Source of the DNA: Hypoxylon rubiginosum
Lineage: Eukaryota; Ascomycota; Sordariomycetes; Xylariales; Hypoxylaceae
NCBI GenBank assembly: GCA_902806565.1
Contig: CADCXA010000027.1
Span: 1,054,001-1,118,000 of the forward strand
Direction of reading: 5' to 3'
DNA: 64,000 bases
In this document: piece after piece, positions 33,702 to 45,219 of the stretch
Layout of the letters: every line of letters begins with the position of its first letter
Position numbering within the stretch: the first letter of the stretch is position 1
Notes under the pieces: generated by a model
Databases searched by the model: none
Seen by the model: only the letters and a program-made list of their open reading frames with translations
Told to the model about the DNA's origin: nothing
Position numbers and translations under genes: made by a program

Positions 33702-35132
33702 TCACTCTTCTCCCCATGGGCCGACTCCCGGTCCCTTGAAAATCTTTCCGCCCTTCCATACCCACCCGATGGTTGCCTTTTCCTGTAGTACTTTCACGTC
33801 TTCTACCGGATTTTTAAGCAGCCCAAGGACATCGGCCTCGTATCCGACCTTCAGCTGGCCCGTCTTCGGGGCCTGTCCTCCCACGCTCAGGGGACCGTTG
33901 GCCGTAGCAGCTTTGATTGCCTCCAAGTTAGTCATACCCGCTTGAACGGCATAATCCAACTCCATCGCCATGTTGAATCCCGGCCCTGTATCGGTGCCCA
34001 ACGCGATTGGGATGCCTGCTTCGATCGCTAGCTTGTACGCAGCGAGATGGTTCTTGCCGCACAGCTGCGCCTTTTCCCACTGCTGCCGCGACAAACCCTT
34101 ACCGCCCGATTGTAATAAAAAGTCGACGATGGTGCGCGTAGCGATCCACACGGTGCCTTTCTCCTTGATCAGGTCGACGCATTCCTGGTCCGCAAAAGAC
34201 ACGTGCTCCACGGTCGTAACGCCGGCCTCAACCGCCGCCAAGATACCCGGCTTGCCGTGAACGTGAGCAGACACCGAGCGGTTCTGCCGCGACGCTTCTT
34301 CGACGATGCACTTGAGCTCCTCGGGGCTGAACTGGGCGTACAGCGGGTTGTCGTCGCGGGACATGACGCCGCCGGAGGCTAGGACCTTGATGCATTTCGC
34401 GCCGCGCCGGATCTGGAGCCGCACCGCTCGGCGGCACTCGTCTACGCCGTCGACGATGATGCTCATGCTGGTCCCGAACTGCCCCGCGGGGATGGAGGAT
34501 ACGCCGAGATTGAGCAGCACGTCCCCGGCGGGAAGGGAGAAGACGTCGCCGTGGCCTGCGGTCTGGCTCAGACAGGCTCCGGCGCTGTAGATGTTGGGTC
34601 CAACGATGGTGCCGTCGTCAATTGCCTGGGCGACCTCGCACCCGTACCCCGCCAGGTCGCGGAGCGAAGTATAGCCCCTCTGAATCGACTCCCAGCAACC
34701 GCGGGTGAGCCGAGCCCCGCTGGCAGCGGGGTGCGTGGAGATGAAGGAAAGGAAGCTATCGCTACCCTCGCCTTCCCCCTCACCGCCGAAATGCGTGTGG
34801 CAATCCCAGAGACCTGGCATCAGGTAGGGAACCGAGTAGGACTTGTGCGACACGTCTTTGTATTCGGACGGGATGTCCGACTGCGCGCCGATCCACACGA
34901 TGATCTTGTTCTCGACGACGAGCGCCGCGTCCTTTTGCGGTTCCCCGTCGCCTGGGATGAGTAGACCTGTGGTGATAATGGTAAACACGCTCTTCCTAGA
35001 GCTTACCCACCCATCTCCGGATGTGGATGCGCTGTCATCATCGCGTCTGGGTCTCACCGCGATGCCAAATCCGGTGGAGAAGATACGCTCCGGGAGCGAC
35101 TCGGGCCGTGGCTGGATCGTGCGTCTAGTCAT
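33702..35132 (-). CDS. Amidohydrolase-family metal-dependent hydrolase
   Basis: Single exon, 476 residues. Amidohydrolase landmarks appear in order: a metal-binding HxH as DCHTHFGG near residue 111, a SAHVHG histidine (about 295), a second VEHVSF histidine (about 313) and the last metal Asp as ALGTDTGPG near 385. A beta-sandwich typical of the imidazolonepropionase/prolidase-like branch surrounds the barrel. The Lys of a CIKVLASGG strand (about 250) is where a bridging carboxylysine would be. It may hydrolyse an amide, lactam or peptide-like compound. Transcribed convergently with the bZIP-like gene; the 3' ends are 113 bases apart. No secretion signal. Confidence 0.85.
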   Translation of the reverse strand: MTRRTIQPRPESLPERIFSTGFGIAVRPRRDDDSASTSGDGWVSSRKSVFTIITTGLLIPGDGEPQKDAALVVENKIIVWIGAQSDIPSEYKDVSHKSYSVPYLMPGLWDCHTHFGGEGEGEGSDSFLSFISTHPAASGARLTRGCWESIQRGYTSLRDLAGYGCEVAQAIDDGTIVGPNIYSAGACLSQTAGHGDVFSLPAGDVLLNLGVSSIPAGQFGTSMSIIVDGVDECRRAVRLQIRRGAKCIKVLASGGVMSRDDNPLYAQFSPEELKCIVEEASRQNRSVSAHVHGKPGILAAVEAGVTTVEHVSFADQECVDLIKEKGTVWIATRTIVDFLLQSGGKGLSRQQWEKAQLCGKNHLAAYKLAIEAGIPIALGTDTGPGFNMAMELDYAVQAGMTNLEAIKAATANGPLSVGGQAPKTGQLKVGYEADVLGLLKNPVEDVKVLQEKATIGWVWKGGKIFKGPGVGPWGEE

Positions 35133-36000
35133 TCTGATTTTGATCTGGTAACCCCCTTTCTATACTTGGCACTTGGAATTTAGCAATCCCCAATGTCAGG
35201 TACAATGCAATAATTGGGGAGGTGTTTATATATATGCCGCCCTCAGACGAGAGCTGATGTTAGCGAAGCGGAGAAGCCCGGCGACGCCTAATCTGGAAGG
35301 TCGGGCAGGGGTAAAATCAACCATGTAGTCGGGGCTAATAGTAGGATCAGAGATAAGTCGATATAGGAATCTCGCTCGTTGATAGACACATTCTTGTAGA
35401 CATCTTCATAAGAATGTACGTATGCTAGGTAAATGATCGCCGTCGGCAATGCGATACTTTGTATGGGCGATCAAAACCTCACTTTTCTCAAATCACCGAT
35501 TGACATTTTTTTTTATTTCACAAGTCACTGCCACAATTTCAGCGGCCAATCAGATACTTAGAATCGCCCCGTACTTGTTGAAGTGGCTGGTGGTGGCTAA
35601 GGAATAAGGAAGACTGACTTCCTCCCCTTTTTCCCCGGCCAAAGGAGGGTGACGCAGCTAGTCGATAACACACTATCTATTTATGATTGTCTCTCATTGA
35701 CCTCAAGTTTTGGTAGAATAATGGAAACGAGAAAAAGAAGAGACAATGGGTTCTGCTAAAACTCTTTGTCCTTAGGCAAACATGTCAACAAGAAACAAAA
35801 CTTAGCAAGACCTTAACAACAATGCCATTGACTATCCTATAGATATAGATATTTATCCTAGGGATAATTTTCATTTCCAAGTTTCGAGTTTGGTTCAATA
35901 CAAGTTAAGCTTGCTTCATAAGAGGCAAGTAAAAACGGAGTAGAACGAAAAGTGTTGCTCAAGCTGGCCATCGTTACGGTACGTCTCTAAGTCAACGATT
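35133..36000. repeat. Intergenic with second copy (B) of the dispersed repeat
   Basis: Promoter of the amidohydrolase plus a repeat copy at about 35500-35670 that matches 26539-26755 in two blocks (see 25900-26781). The rest, with a run of T at 35509 and an ATAGATATAGATAT patch near 35840, shows no gene. Confidence 0.5.
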
Positions 36001-36477
36001 ATGGATCGAGAGAACTTAGCACTCTTGTACTCTCAGTTGAAGAAGGAGAGAGCCAAAAAGGGCCAGGTAAATCAATGCCGTTCGTGTAAAATTCAGCTTC
36101 GGCTTGATTGTACACACCTTACAGCTGAGCAATGCGCAAAACTGAAGTCTGCTAGGGGAGCAGACACGAAGGACGGTAGCGAAGGCATTCATGTTTACGA
36201 GTGTGGTCATACCTACCGCCATGGTCGCCGGGTTAGATCGAGAGTTACTGGGAGAAAACAATACATAAAGGGTTTATGTACGGCGTGCTGGAACACGCTT
36301 GTATGGGATGAGAGAGAAATGCGTATAGGTAAGGTAAGGGGTGCCAAACGAATAAACGAGGACGAAAAAGTTATATCTAAGCGTAAGAGAGCTATGGGAC
36401 TGCCGATAGTATGGAAACGTAGAGGACTGATGCTTGGAAAGGAGGAGCTTAGTGGGGAGCAATCGGTTCTATTTTAA
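36001..36477 (+). CDS. Small basic Cys/His-rich protein, hypothetical
   Basis: Single exon, 158 residues. It contains CRSC (about 26-29), CTHL (about 37), an ECGHTY patch and CTAC (about 95-98), spaced as possible zinc ligands, in a strongly basic sequence (many Lys/Arg). I do not recognise the family. A zinc-binding role is inference from the Cys/His pairs. There is no signal peptide. The stop is at 36477 and no splice sites were needed. Confidence 0.5.
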   Translation: MDRENLALLYSQLKKERAKKGQVNQCRSCKIQLRLDCTHLTAEQCAKLKSARGADTKDGSEGIHVYECGHTYRHGRRVRSRVTGRKQYIKGLCTACWNTLVWDEREMRIGKVRGAKRINEDEKVISKRKRAMGLPIVWKRRGLMLGKEELSGEQSVLF

Positions 36478-36885
36478 TATATATATCTACCTAAGGTAAC
36501 TTAAGTGTAGGCCTAAATACCATATCCCCCTTCTCCATTGTCTCCTAAGGAGAATACACTCCCTACTCCTACTTTGAAATGGCCCAAGCATTGTCACCGT
36601 GTATACGAACGTGGTTGCCTTAGGTTTAGTTGGTGATCCTGGCAACGATAACTGGGTAATGGTAACTGATACCTGAGGAGACAAACATGACAATGGTGTC
36701 TGCAACATTGTGAATGGCACCCAGAAATTTATATAAACATGAGTGCTTACCTGCACGCCAACTTGATAGTTTCATACTTTTCAAACCACACCTTCGATTG
36801 TTTCTTCGATAGTTTCTTCACGCCGCTCATACACCTCGCTGCCCACACATCTCTTCATTCATCTCCAACTTGACAACGCAACAGC
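36478..36885. other. Intergenic, no gene seen
   Basis: About 400 bases: 3' flank of the small basic protein gene and promoter of the next gene. A TATA-like ATATATA lies near 36479 and CT-rich sequence precedes the next ATG. Confidence 0.45.
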
Positions 36886-38495
36886 ATGGCTTCTCTCTTA
36901 ACAATCCCGCTTGAGGTACTATTTTATTCATATCTTCAGCTAGAACTCGATTTGATTAACTTACACTCTTTTCCTAGCTTCGCCTAATGATCTATGAGTT
37001 CGCCGTGTACTCCCCCAATGCTCTTCGCCCTCGACAGGTCGGCCGGCGCTCGAACAAGTTTACGAATGGGGAGCGTCTTATATCCAACTCCAACAGGGAT
37101 GCAGCCCAACGGAATCGACGCCCAGAAGAAGAGCACCCGGAGATAGATGCACTTTCTCTTAGTCTTGTTTGCAAAGAGATGAACCGAGACCTACAACGTA
37201 GACCAGTCTTCTACCAGGTCAACCGCTTCCACTTCACCGAAATCGGCCACTTGGAGGTGTATCTAGCAGCCATCACTCCCAGACGACGAGAAGCGATTCG
37301 TTACCTCTCCATCTACGATGAGACTATTTGGCTCGCGTGGAAGAGCTTTTTCTGCCAAAAGTCTCTCCTGGCACTCTTAACCGAATGCAAAAGCATTAAA
37401 GACCTTTCCTTGACTATTGGGGTTAATGGAAACTCTATCGGTCTACTTCGGTGGTGGGTAGATGGTTTCGTGTCTGAGGCGGATGGCACGCCGTGTTTCT
37501 GGAGTTTGCCCTTTGTCCGACTCTTGGTACACTTTATGGAAGAGAGGGGCCAGTTAAAAGACGGCTCCATAGACCTAGGAAGATTAGACGAGATTCCTGC
37601 GGTAGCGTGGCCGGCTTCCTTTCCAAGAGGAAACAAATCCAGGGAGTATATCGAAACGCTCAACGACTATAGTAAGTTGGCTCTTAGGCCCACCTCATTG
37701 TTCTTGTCTCGTACCACCTTTTTACAAAATACTACGAGCAATTGCTAATATATGAACGCTCCAGTGGTAAAACATAGACGTCTCATCGAGCAACGAGGAA
37801 GATATAGTTACCCTCAATGGTTCGTAGATATGGCTACGAAAAACTTGGCGAAGGATACCATTGGAAGACTTCCCCTCGACTTTCCGGGAGAGGTTCGTAC
37901 TAAGCAGACTCGACTCTACGACGACATCGGACCAGTATCATGTCGAACCAGACACAAGTCCTGCAAGGCTGACTTCTCCACCGGCACCTGGCGGCGGGAG
38001 AAGCCTCGTTACAATGAGGATGGATTGTTACTTCTTGATGTCATTGAAGTAGTACACATCCACTGGAAGGGGGAATCCGAGATAGATTGTGAAGTCATTC
38101 TTGACGAGGAGAACCAGCGGTTTACCTCCGAACCTCTCCACGCCATCCTAAACATCAGCGGCTACTGGAAGATCATCGACTACTACAGTCGCTGTCTAGA
38201 ATGGTATGGCAACCCCGCCCAAGTCCTCACACGCATGCGAAACATCCCATCCCCCCGGGATGTGCACGAGATCGGCGACATGAAGAGATCCGCCCCTACC
38301 ACGCGGACTAACCGCCCGCCGAGCGAACTAAACGCCAGGTGGAAGAAAGTCATGTCGAGATGGGAACGCCGCACGGCTCAACTGGAGAAGAAGGTTGAAA
38401 AGCAGAAGCGGATCGAGGCGAACAGGGCAAAGGCCGCCAGGAAGTCGAAGACTGCCAGGACAAGGGTTGTGCTTGGCGACCGAATGGAGAGATAA
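36886..38495 (+). CDS. 2EXR/F-box-like protein, hypothetical
   Basis: Three exons, 36886-36915, 36978-37671 and 37765-38495, encode 484 residues. Exon 1 codes MASLLTIPLE and splices to LRLMIYEFA, recreating the LPxELRxxIYxFA start of fungal 2EXR/F-box-like proteins. The second intron (93 bases, GTAAGT donor, TTGCTAAT branch-like site) joins two frames that could otherwise be called separate genes. The middle has no clear domain; the C-terminus ends in a very basic coiled-coil region rich in Lys, Arg and Glu. Function unknown. It is unlike the first 2EXR protein beyond the N-terminal motif. Confidence 0.75.
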
Positions 38496-38890
38496 ACGTG
38501 GGATTGACAAGGCATGGAAGACACTAGGGAGGAATTCTGAAGTGCTAGATGGTATAGGTTGTGCCTACAAAGATGAATAGGGGGGTGAGCTAGGAGGTGA
38601 GGCACGAAGTGAGGAGTCCAATTTTCATTCTGGACCTTAGGGAATTGCAGTTTTTTTATCTCACGTTCAGATACTCTTCCATAGGTGTCTGGCTAGAGAT
38701 GATTTTGTTCTCTGCTCTTTGAGGCCGTTGATAGTCCAGGACAGTGAATTCGACTGCGTTGATTTCCCACGTCTCCTGACTTAACGGACAGTAGAAAACT
38801 GCGAACATGCCCAACTCACAGGGTTTTCGGAATTTTGACCTTAATGGTGCTCTGTATTTGAGTTGAAGACTCCCAATTCATATTTACAAT
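38496..38890. other. Convergent intergenic region
   Basis: 3' flanks of the 2EXR-like gene and the RRM gene. No other feature seen. Confidence 0.45.
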
Positions 38891-39979
38891 TCATTCTTGC
38901 TGAGCAGGTAACGTTGATGCGTCAGGGCTATCAATCTTCTCCCTTTCTTGCCACTTGTTAGACCGCCCGCCGGCCATGGACACCTTCAAAGGACCACCAC
39001 GGAATGATGTGCCATTGAGGGTGACTCTAGCTGTCTCTGCCTGCTCTGGCGTAGCAAAGTCGACGAAGCAGAAGTCGTGATTGCCGGGCTTAGCGCGAGT
39101 TGATTCATGAGCCGTGATCCTTTTGCTAACTGCTTCGCTGTAGGTAGGTTAGAAGGCCGCTGTTCCTGACATAAATGTGCAGATTGGTATCCTAGGAGCG
39201 CACACTTACATCTGATAATCTTTGAATAGCTCGCTCATCTCTGAGAAGTTGGTTGCCTGGTCGTGCATTCTAGGCAGGCCACCGACATACAAACGCTGAC
39301 CAGTGAAATCCTTGTTATATCTTGCGGATGGAGACTGTGCGTTCTCTGCTGTAGGAGATTGGCTGGAGGCAGGCTTGCCCTCGCCCTCCCCATTGTCCTT
39401 TTCGCCCGACCAATTGCCCCATCGGTTCAAGCCCTCATTCCGCCTGCCGCCGGACGCGCTCCCCTTGGGTATGCACGGACGGCACCTGACCTCCCTGCCG
39501 AGTAGGGGTTTTCCCTCCAAGTCGGACAGGGCCTTTTCGGCGGACTCTTGATCCTCGAACTCGACGAAGCAGTAGCTGGGGTTTCTACCCGTGAAGGGAT
39601 CGATGGACATGTGGATTTTCACAAACTTTCCCAGCTCGTTGGCACTGAGTAGTCCTTCGATGTCTTCCGGCTTAGCCTGGTACCGAAGGTTGCCCATGTA
39701 GATGCGCCGCCCCTCAGCAATGGCTTTGGCGGTATCCCCTTCATCCTTCTGTGGCGGCTTGTTGGTCCGCTCACGATCATATGGACGCGTTCCGCGAGCC
39801 CAGCCCCGAGGCTGCTCAGCTTGAGGTTCGGCATCGTTAGGAGAGGCACCCTTGGTTCTCCAGGATGAAGGACCCTGCCGACCTTGAGGTTGGGTAGACC
39901 TAGAAGACTGGGCCGCCGGGGCCGCCGGGTCCCGAGTCCTCCAGCTTGAGGCGTCTCGCCAGCTTCCCGTATCGGACAT
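38891..39979 (-). CDS. Two-RRM RNA-binding protein
   Basis: Two exons on the minus strand, 39210-39979 and 38891-39137, encode 338 residues; the intron (72 bases) lies inside the second RRM. RRM1 runs from RIYMGNLRY (RNP2, about 92-100) to CFVEFED (RNP1). RRM2 runs from RLYVGGL to FCFVDFA, completed only by the second exon. The N-terminus is a disordered Ser/Arg/Trp/Gln-rich stretch with SSWRT repeats, and a charged linker with GEKDNGEGEG lies between the RRMs. It probably binds mRNA in nucleus or cytoplasm; a specific orthologue cannot be named. An upstream in-frame non-ATG start is ignored in favour of MSDTGSW. Confidence 0.85.
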
Positions 39980-41170
39980 TTTCAAATACCTAATTTTTTC
40001 TCGCACCTAGGCAGCTAAGTAAGTGAAGAGTGATAGTGATGTAGATGCGAAGAAGTGAGGTGATTGGTAGAGGTTGAGACTAAGTGAAAGTGTGTGGAGT
40101 AGTGGGCCAGCCAAAAAACTTATCCATTCGGCTGGAAAAGGGGTGTCCACCAAATCAGACTATACTGCGATAAGGGCAAATAATTTGGATACAGTGCTCT
40201 CATCCCGGGCTAAACCCAGTATTTTAGCCTCCACAAGATTAAACTACAGATATTAGGTCCAGAGACTCACCGCCTTTCATATTGGGGCTCAACTCTCCGA
40301 CTCCTTAACTTGGCAAATGGAATTTGATAAGAATACCTAGGTAGGTAATAATGATTCCCTGCAATGGTTTATTGTATTCAAATGACAAATTCAGCTAAAT
40401 GTGTGCGACGATATTAATACTCAGGCACCTACCTAGGTAGGCGCATACTAATGTTACCCCTTTTTTCAAGCGTGATCAACGTCCCCTGAGTGAGAATCTA
40501 ATGCTACAAAGCACAATCACCGCTGAAAGGCTTCCCTAGAAAATAAGATATCACCATTACAAGCTTCCCGGAGTATAATAAGTGCTAAATATATATTCTA
40601 CTATTATGACAGAGGGAATTTGCTGATGTGACTAAAGTAATCGCTCAAATGCTCAAAATTAACTGCAAGGAGCTAATTCTAACACCAAAGTCATACTAAA
40701 ACCACCTTCAAATGCTCATATATCTAGGAAAAGTTATAATTCTCAGCCGGCAATAAGTCTTTACATTATTCGAACGAACAGAAGAGAGCCAGATCATAGT
40801 TCCGCGCCAGGAAGCTAGAGATAAGTCAGAACATATTAGAAAACCTAATATAATCCCCCCATAACCTATTTTATAGTGCATAGATGGCCAATCTTCGGCT
40901 TGCACCGAATAGCTTACCTAATATGTCTGGTAAATCTCATACGGAATCACCGTGGTTCTGTGACTTGATCGGAGACGGAGGTTACACCAACGGCAGACAT
41001 CGGGGAGAAGTGGGTACCGAGCAAGCCTACGGTATTTACGTGCCTATCTCCGGGTTTCCTCTATGTCCGTAACCATTTCATCTGGAGACTCCCAGGTGTC
41101 GAAGACGACTAATGATGCTTCTCTATGCCTCTTCACATCCCCTAACGGATACTTCATGACCAACTACGAC
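39980..41170. other. Intergenic with two ACCTAGGT palindromes
   Basis: About 1.2 kb without a supported gene. Two copies of ACCTAGGT lie at 40334 and 40431. In-frame ATGs at 41063 and 41156 precede the next gene; they would add an N-terminal piece that does not look like the family. Confidence 0.45.
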
Positions 41171-41768
41171 ATGTCGACTACTTCATTCCCAACTAAGGCT
41201 CGAATCCGGGAGATATTCGCCCACCTTGTTGCGGGCGACGCACCATCCTTCTACGCTCATGTCGCCGATGATGTTGACTCGACAGTCATGGGTACTCACG
41301 CGCTCTCGGGTCATTATCCCAATAAAGCAACCTTCATGTCTCAATCTCTGGCACGGATTAGCGGTGTGTTTGACGGGCCTATCAAACTCCACATTAGGAG
41401 TATCATTGGCGGCGAGGTCGAAGAATGGGCCGTCGTCGAGCTGGCTGCAGAGGCAAGATGCAAGAATGGTTGGTTTTAATGTTTTCCCGTGTGTTCTCAA
41501 CACAGCTTTTCCCTCTTGGCTTCTACAAAGGGCCTATTTTCTCCCTGCTTCCTCAAAAACGACATGTCTGTGTGTTAGGAAGGTTAGCACCCGAACTAAA
41601 AATCCTTATTCATATGTTAAACTACTAACTCTGATGTAAGGCATGGGATACGATAACACTTACTCTTGGTCCACACGTTGGAAAGACGGCATGATTGTCG
41701 AGGTCCGAGCGTATCTCGATGGACTTCTCTTGAACCGTGCTCTTTCGGAAAATGAGAATAAAATTTGA
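41171..41768 (+). CDS. SnoaL-like (NTF2-fold) protein
   Basis: Two exons, 41171-41468 and 41641-41768, encode 141 residues. The SnoaL/NTF2 pattern is seen as IREIFAHLVAGD, FYAHVADDVDSTVMGTH, LSGHYPNKATF and, after splicing, NGMGYDNTYSWSTRWKDGMIVEVRAYLD. These small cone-shaped proteins bind hydrophobic ligands or catalyse isomerisations. The intron (172 bases) begins GTTGGT, a weak donor, but the join fits the family without a gap. ATGs further upstream exist; I chose 41171 because the family usually starts close to this helix. Substrate unknown. Confidence 0.7.
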
Positions 41769-42780
41769 TGGGTTAATAATTGTCTCGGATAAATGACGAG
41801 GAATTGTATAGAAAAGCTGGTTTAGATGTAATCTTTTCTTTCGTATCGAGGTCGAATTGAAGATGGCATCATCGCCCAGACTCTTCTAGCTGGTCGCTCC
41901 ACCATGCGCACCTAGGTACTTACACATACCTGCTTGCACATACACTTAGTTATAAGGTTATCTCTTTCTCTCTAGTTACACACCAGCCATGTCGTTCAAT
42001 TATAATATAACGGAACCGGCAAGGTAAAGGAAGGCTGGTATGACTTTGCTGAACTGCAATGTCGAAGGCCGAACTTTCTCCGACCTGCCCCTCGAAGAGT
42101 AAACCGGTTGCTATACCGCTACACAGAATAAGGTAGCTATTTCAGGCTCGCCGATTCCTATTACGATTAGATAATTGCTAAGTCAGTATCCTAGGCCCGG
42201 CCAAGAGCCTATGAGCTCCAATCACAATTTTGCCGGCTGGGGGAAACGAGGTGACCCCAAGAAGTTCCTCGTCACCTCTCCTCACCACTCCGATCTATCT
42301 CCGACACGCTTGTAGTGTTAGCGCAGGTCATCTCATCTGCCGTCCTTGTGAAACACGGTATTTCTCGCGTTCGAGTCCCGTCCAAGCAGTATCAGGCTAT
42401 ATCATTCGCTGCTCCTTCATGCAGGAGATCTCCAGGGCCTCGAGAGCTCTGGAGCACGTCATCTCTTAGCTGAAAGCTTCGGTAACATGTCGATATCATC
42501 TACCGTATCCCCTCATCATGTATCCGATATGCGCGGGCTGATCCGGAGCAATACCATTGACCCGAGTCTCGAGCACCCTGCGAGTTATCTGTACTCGAAG
42601 TAAGCATATCGTAATTGTTAGGGCATAACCCTTGGCTACCTCTCGGATGCCTAGCACGTATAAAGACCCAGGACTTCCCTGAGTCTAGCTTCCGTCACTT
42701 GAAAAAGAGCTGTCTCCTGGATCCGCGTAATCACAATATCGCAAATCATTACCGTATAATCAAACCCAGTTAAGGCAAAA
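41769..42780. other. Intergenic, no gene seen
   Basis: About 1 kb. An ACCTAGGT copy lies at 41910. The plus-strand frame at 42230-42469 has no signature. No RNA gene recognised. Confidence 0.45.
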
Positions 42781-43341
42781 ATGACTTCTCTTCACCCCCT
42801 CATCGACTCCGGCCTCACCGTAGGCAGCGCCGACCACCCGGGCGGCACTCTGTACTGCAAGTGCGCCAGCGACCCCGTCGAAGTGACCCTGAGCTCCAAC
42901 GTCGCCCACAACCACGCGTGCGGGTGCTCCAAGTGCTGGAAGCCGGCCGGTGCGCTCTTCAGCGTCGTCGGCGTCGTGCCGCGGGACAGCGTGTCGGTGA
43001 CGGCCAACGAGTCCAAGCTGCGCGTCGTCGACCCCAAGGCGACGATCCAGCGCCACGCGTGCTCCGAGTGCGGCACGCACCTGTACGGCCGCATCGAGGT
43101 CGACCACGCCTTCAAGGGCCTCGACTTCGTCCACCCGGAGCTCAGCCCCGAGGCCGGCTGGCAGGAGCCGCAGTTCGCCGCCTTCGTCAGCAGCATCATC
43201 GAGCAGGGCTTCGACCCCGCGCAGATCGGGGGCGTCCGCGACAAGCTGCACGCCGTCGGGCTCGAGACGTACGACTGCCTCTCGCCGACGCTGATGGACG
43301 TCATCGCCACGTACACCGCCAAGAAATCGGGCGCCCTCTAA
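42781..43341 (+). CDS. Glutathione-dependent formaldehyde-activating (Gfa) family protein
   Basis: Single-exon, GC-rich, 186 residues. It has the zinc-binding pattern of the Gfa/CENP-V fold: YCKCA (about 25-29), HACGCSKC (about 46-53) and [13 protein letters not shown] (about 98-110). Gfa proteins add formaldehyde to glutathione, giving S-hydroxymethylglutathione for dehydrogenase-linked detoxification; fungal homologues are common and some have other, unknown substrates. The C-terminus has [10 protein letters not shown], a helical end typical of the fungal S-(hydroxymethyl)glutathione synthase branch. Base composition here is clearly higher in G+C than its surroundings. Confidence 0.85.
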   Translation: MTSLHPLIDSGLTVGSADHPGGTLYCKCASDPVEVTLSSNVAHNHACGCSKCWKPAGALFSVVGVVPRDSVSVTANESKLRVVDPKATIQRHACSECGTHLYGRIEVDHAFKGLDFVHPELSPEAGWQEPQFAAFVSSIIEQGFDPAQIGGVRDKLHAVGLETYDCLSPTLMDVIATYTAKKSGAL

Positions 43342-44593
43342 TGAACGTTGCCGAGCTAAGGAAAAGGAAAAGGGGTTGAAAAGTGTATAAGGTAGCAACA
43401 TAAACTTGTTTATTCTACATGCTGTTTCGTCTGAAAATGGTAAAGGGGAGATAATGTCAATGAAAAAAAATATCCTAAATCGGTGCTAGTGGTGCAGCTA
43501 TATATATACGCAGGACCGCTTGTCCATCAAGGTGTTCAACCCGGCTTCCACTAAATCAATACATTGGAGCATATGACTCCCATCGACTATATATAATCAT
43601 GTTGATTGGTTAGAACAATGACATATAGGTTCGGGAGTTGATATTGGTAGAAGCTTCCTCACCTTGGACCGTCTCTCGTAATTACACGGATAATGTAGTC
43701 ACAGTTTGATAATAACACACACGTCTTCCCCAACGACTTCACCGTTTTGTAGTTACGACCAAGACAAGATAAAGAATGGGGCTTCACTTCGGAAAAGGAA
43801 ACGTAGAATTCAGTCGATCTTTTTAGGTACAGAAAGCTTGACAAGTTGACCATTGCCTGATATCGTCCCTGAGCAGAAATAGTCTCCTCCGCTCAATACC
43901 AAGAGCAAGACCAGCGAGGGCCTCACCACCTGTAGTAAATATATTAGCATACAAGCTCTTCCCACTAGACGGGGCGTGCAGCTGAGAGAAGCTACATAAA
44001 TATAAACTGACCTTGCTCCGACTTGGAAGCCGGCAACTGGGCCTGCGGAGGCCACAATCGGCTGGGCGAAAACAACCGACTGTTTCTTATGCAGAGCTGG
44101 CATGGTTCTATTGCTCAAAAGTCTCGGAGAAGTTGAGTTGCTCTAAAAGAGGCTTCACACCTCCACAGTACCATTCCCTTCGTATCCCCCAATAGCGCTG
44201 ACCTAGCAAGTGTAGCCTACTCAGTCATGCTGATTTGTAGTTGTTCCTTAACGAGGGGGTCGAGGAAAATGATATATTTCGGGAGAGGTTTTGGAGAAAG
44301 TAATCATTGGGAAGGTGACAGAGGAAAGGTGTATTGTTACCACTCACACCTATCATGAGGGACTGCGATGTGTTCCAAGACCTTGGAAAAGATCTTTGAA
44401 AGGTTGATGGGAAGACGGGACGTTGTGAAAAGAGAGGTGAGGGAAAGGTGTACACTGTACAGATGTAGCGATGTCAGATATGCATAGGTATCTGCTACCG
44501 AGGCAAAGACAAGCAGAGGGGCAACCTAAAGTTGGTGTCTTGGAGGCCCGTCAACTTGTCTCATACTGATGTGATGGTGCTCTTCGTTGGTGT
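43342..44593. other. Intergenic, no clear gene
   Basis: A minus-strand frame at 43810-44118 begins with a plausible 34-residue N-terminus and may be spliced at a GTCAGT donor near 44011, but the frames after it do not agree, so I do not annotate it. A second frame at 44225-44455 shows no signature. Confidence 0.4.
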
Positions 44594-44896
44594 TTATCGG
44601 TATTCGTATTCATCGGTCTCCTCGAGGGCGTTGTAAGCATGCAGTATTGTCGGGTAATATCCAACATCAACCTTATCTAGTTTTCGCGAACCCCCTTGGA
44701 ATACCGCCCAGAACCTATTCCAATCCCGGCTAGTAAACGTCCGCTGGTGTAGTGCTAGGATGGAATCTGGTGCGAGTCTCTGTCGGGAGAAAACAGAGCC
44801 TATTAAAAGGGTTAGTGTTGGTGTTTGAGATTCACCAAAGGATGAATGCTTTAGTAGAGACGTGAGAATATGTTCACTGAATAGCATTTCAACCAT
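44594..44896 (-). CDS. Hypothetical protein next to the transposon
   Basis: Minus-strand frame of 100 residues with protein-like composition (mixed hydrophobic and charged, Trp/Phe/Tyr in the C-terminal half, ending in an acidic DEYEYR). I do not recognise it. No intron was needed. It starts about 250 bases from the RIP-degraded transposon, so it may be the 3' part of a gene cut off by that insertion; this is inference. Confidence 0.3.
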   Translation of the reverse strand: MVEMLFSEHILTSLLKHSSFGESQTPTLTLLIGSVFSRQRLAPDSILALHQRTFTSRDWNRFWAVFQGGSRKLDKVDVGYYPTILHAYNALEETDEYEYR

Positions 44897-45150
44897 TGGA
44901 TTTGGGATTTATTTCATACCTCGAGACTTGACCTTGTTATTCTGCCATCCCAAGTTGCGAAGGGGTCCTGTCGCGTCAGAAATATATGAAAGGAATGGAA
45001 AGGGTTGATATGTGGAAAGCAACAGCAGGTCGTTTTCGCCAATTTCTTTTGGTGAAATTACCAAGTGAACCACCTAGGTACCTGGGTAGGTAGTAAATTA
45101 GTTGCTCAGTGCTTGTTCCGCTTGTTTGTGTTTGGTGGGAAAAGGTAGTA

Positions 45151-45219
45151 CCATCTGTCCCTGACCAGTGAGAACGACCCACCAGCGAACCCGCAAAATT
45201 AACCAAAACCCACCTATTT
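45151..45219 (+). repeat. Left terminal inverted repeat of the transposon
   Basis: Begins CCATCTGTCCCTGACCAG and pairs with the reverse complement of 47288-47356 at 59 of 69 positions. Differences are all C/T or G/A. Confidence 0.85.

Noticed and set aside
30509..35132. Secondary-metabolite gene cluster
   Set aside because: No polyketide, peptide or terpene synthase is present; only proximity of an SDR, regulator and amidohydrolase.
43810..44118. Small minus-strand gene
   Set aside because: The first 34 residues look plausible, but no splice model gives a clean second half; not enough support.
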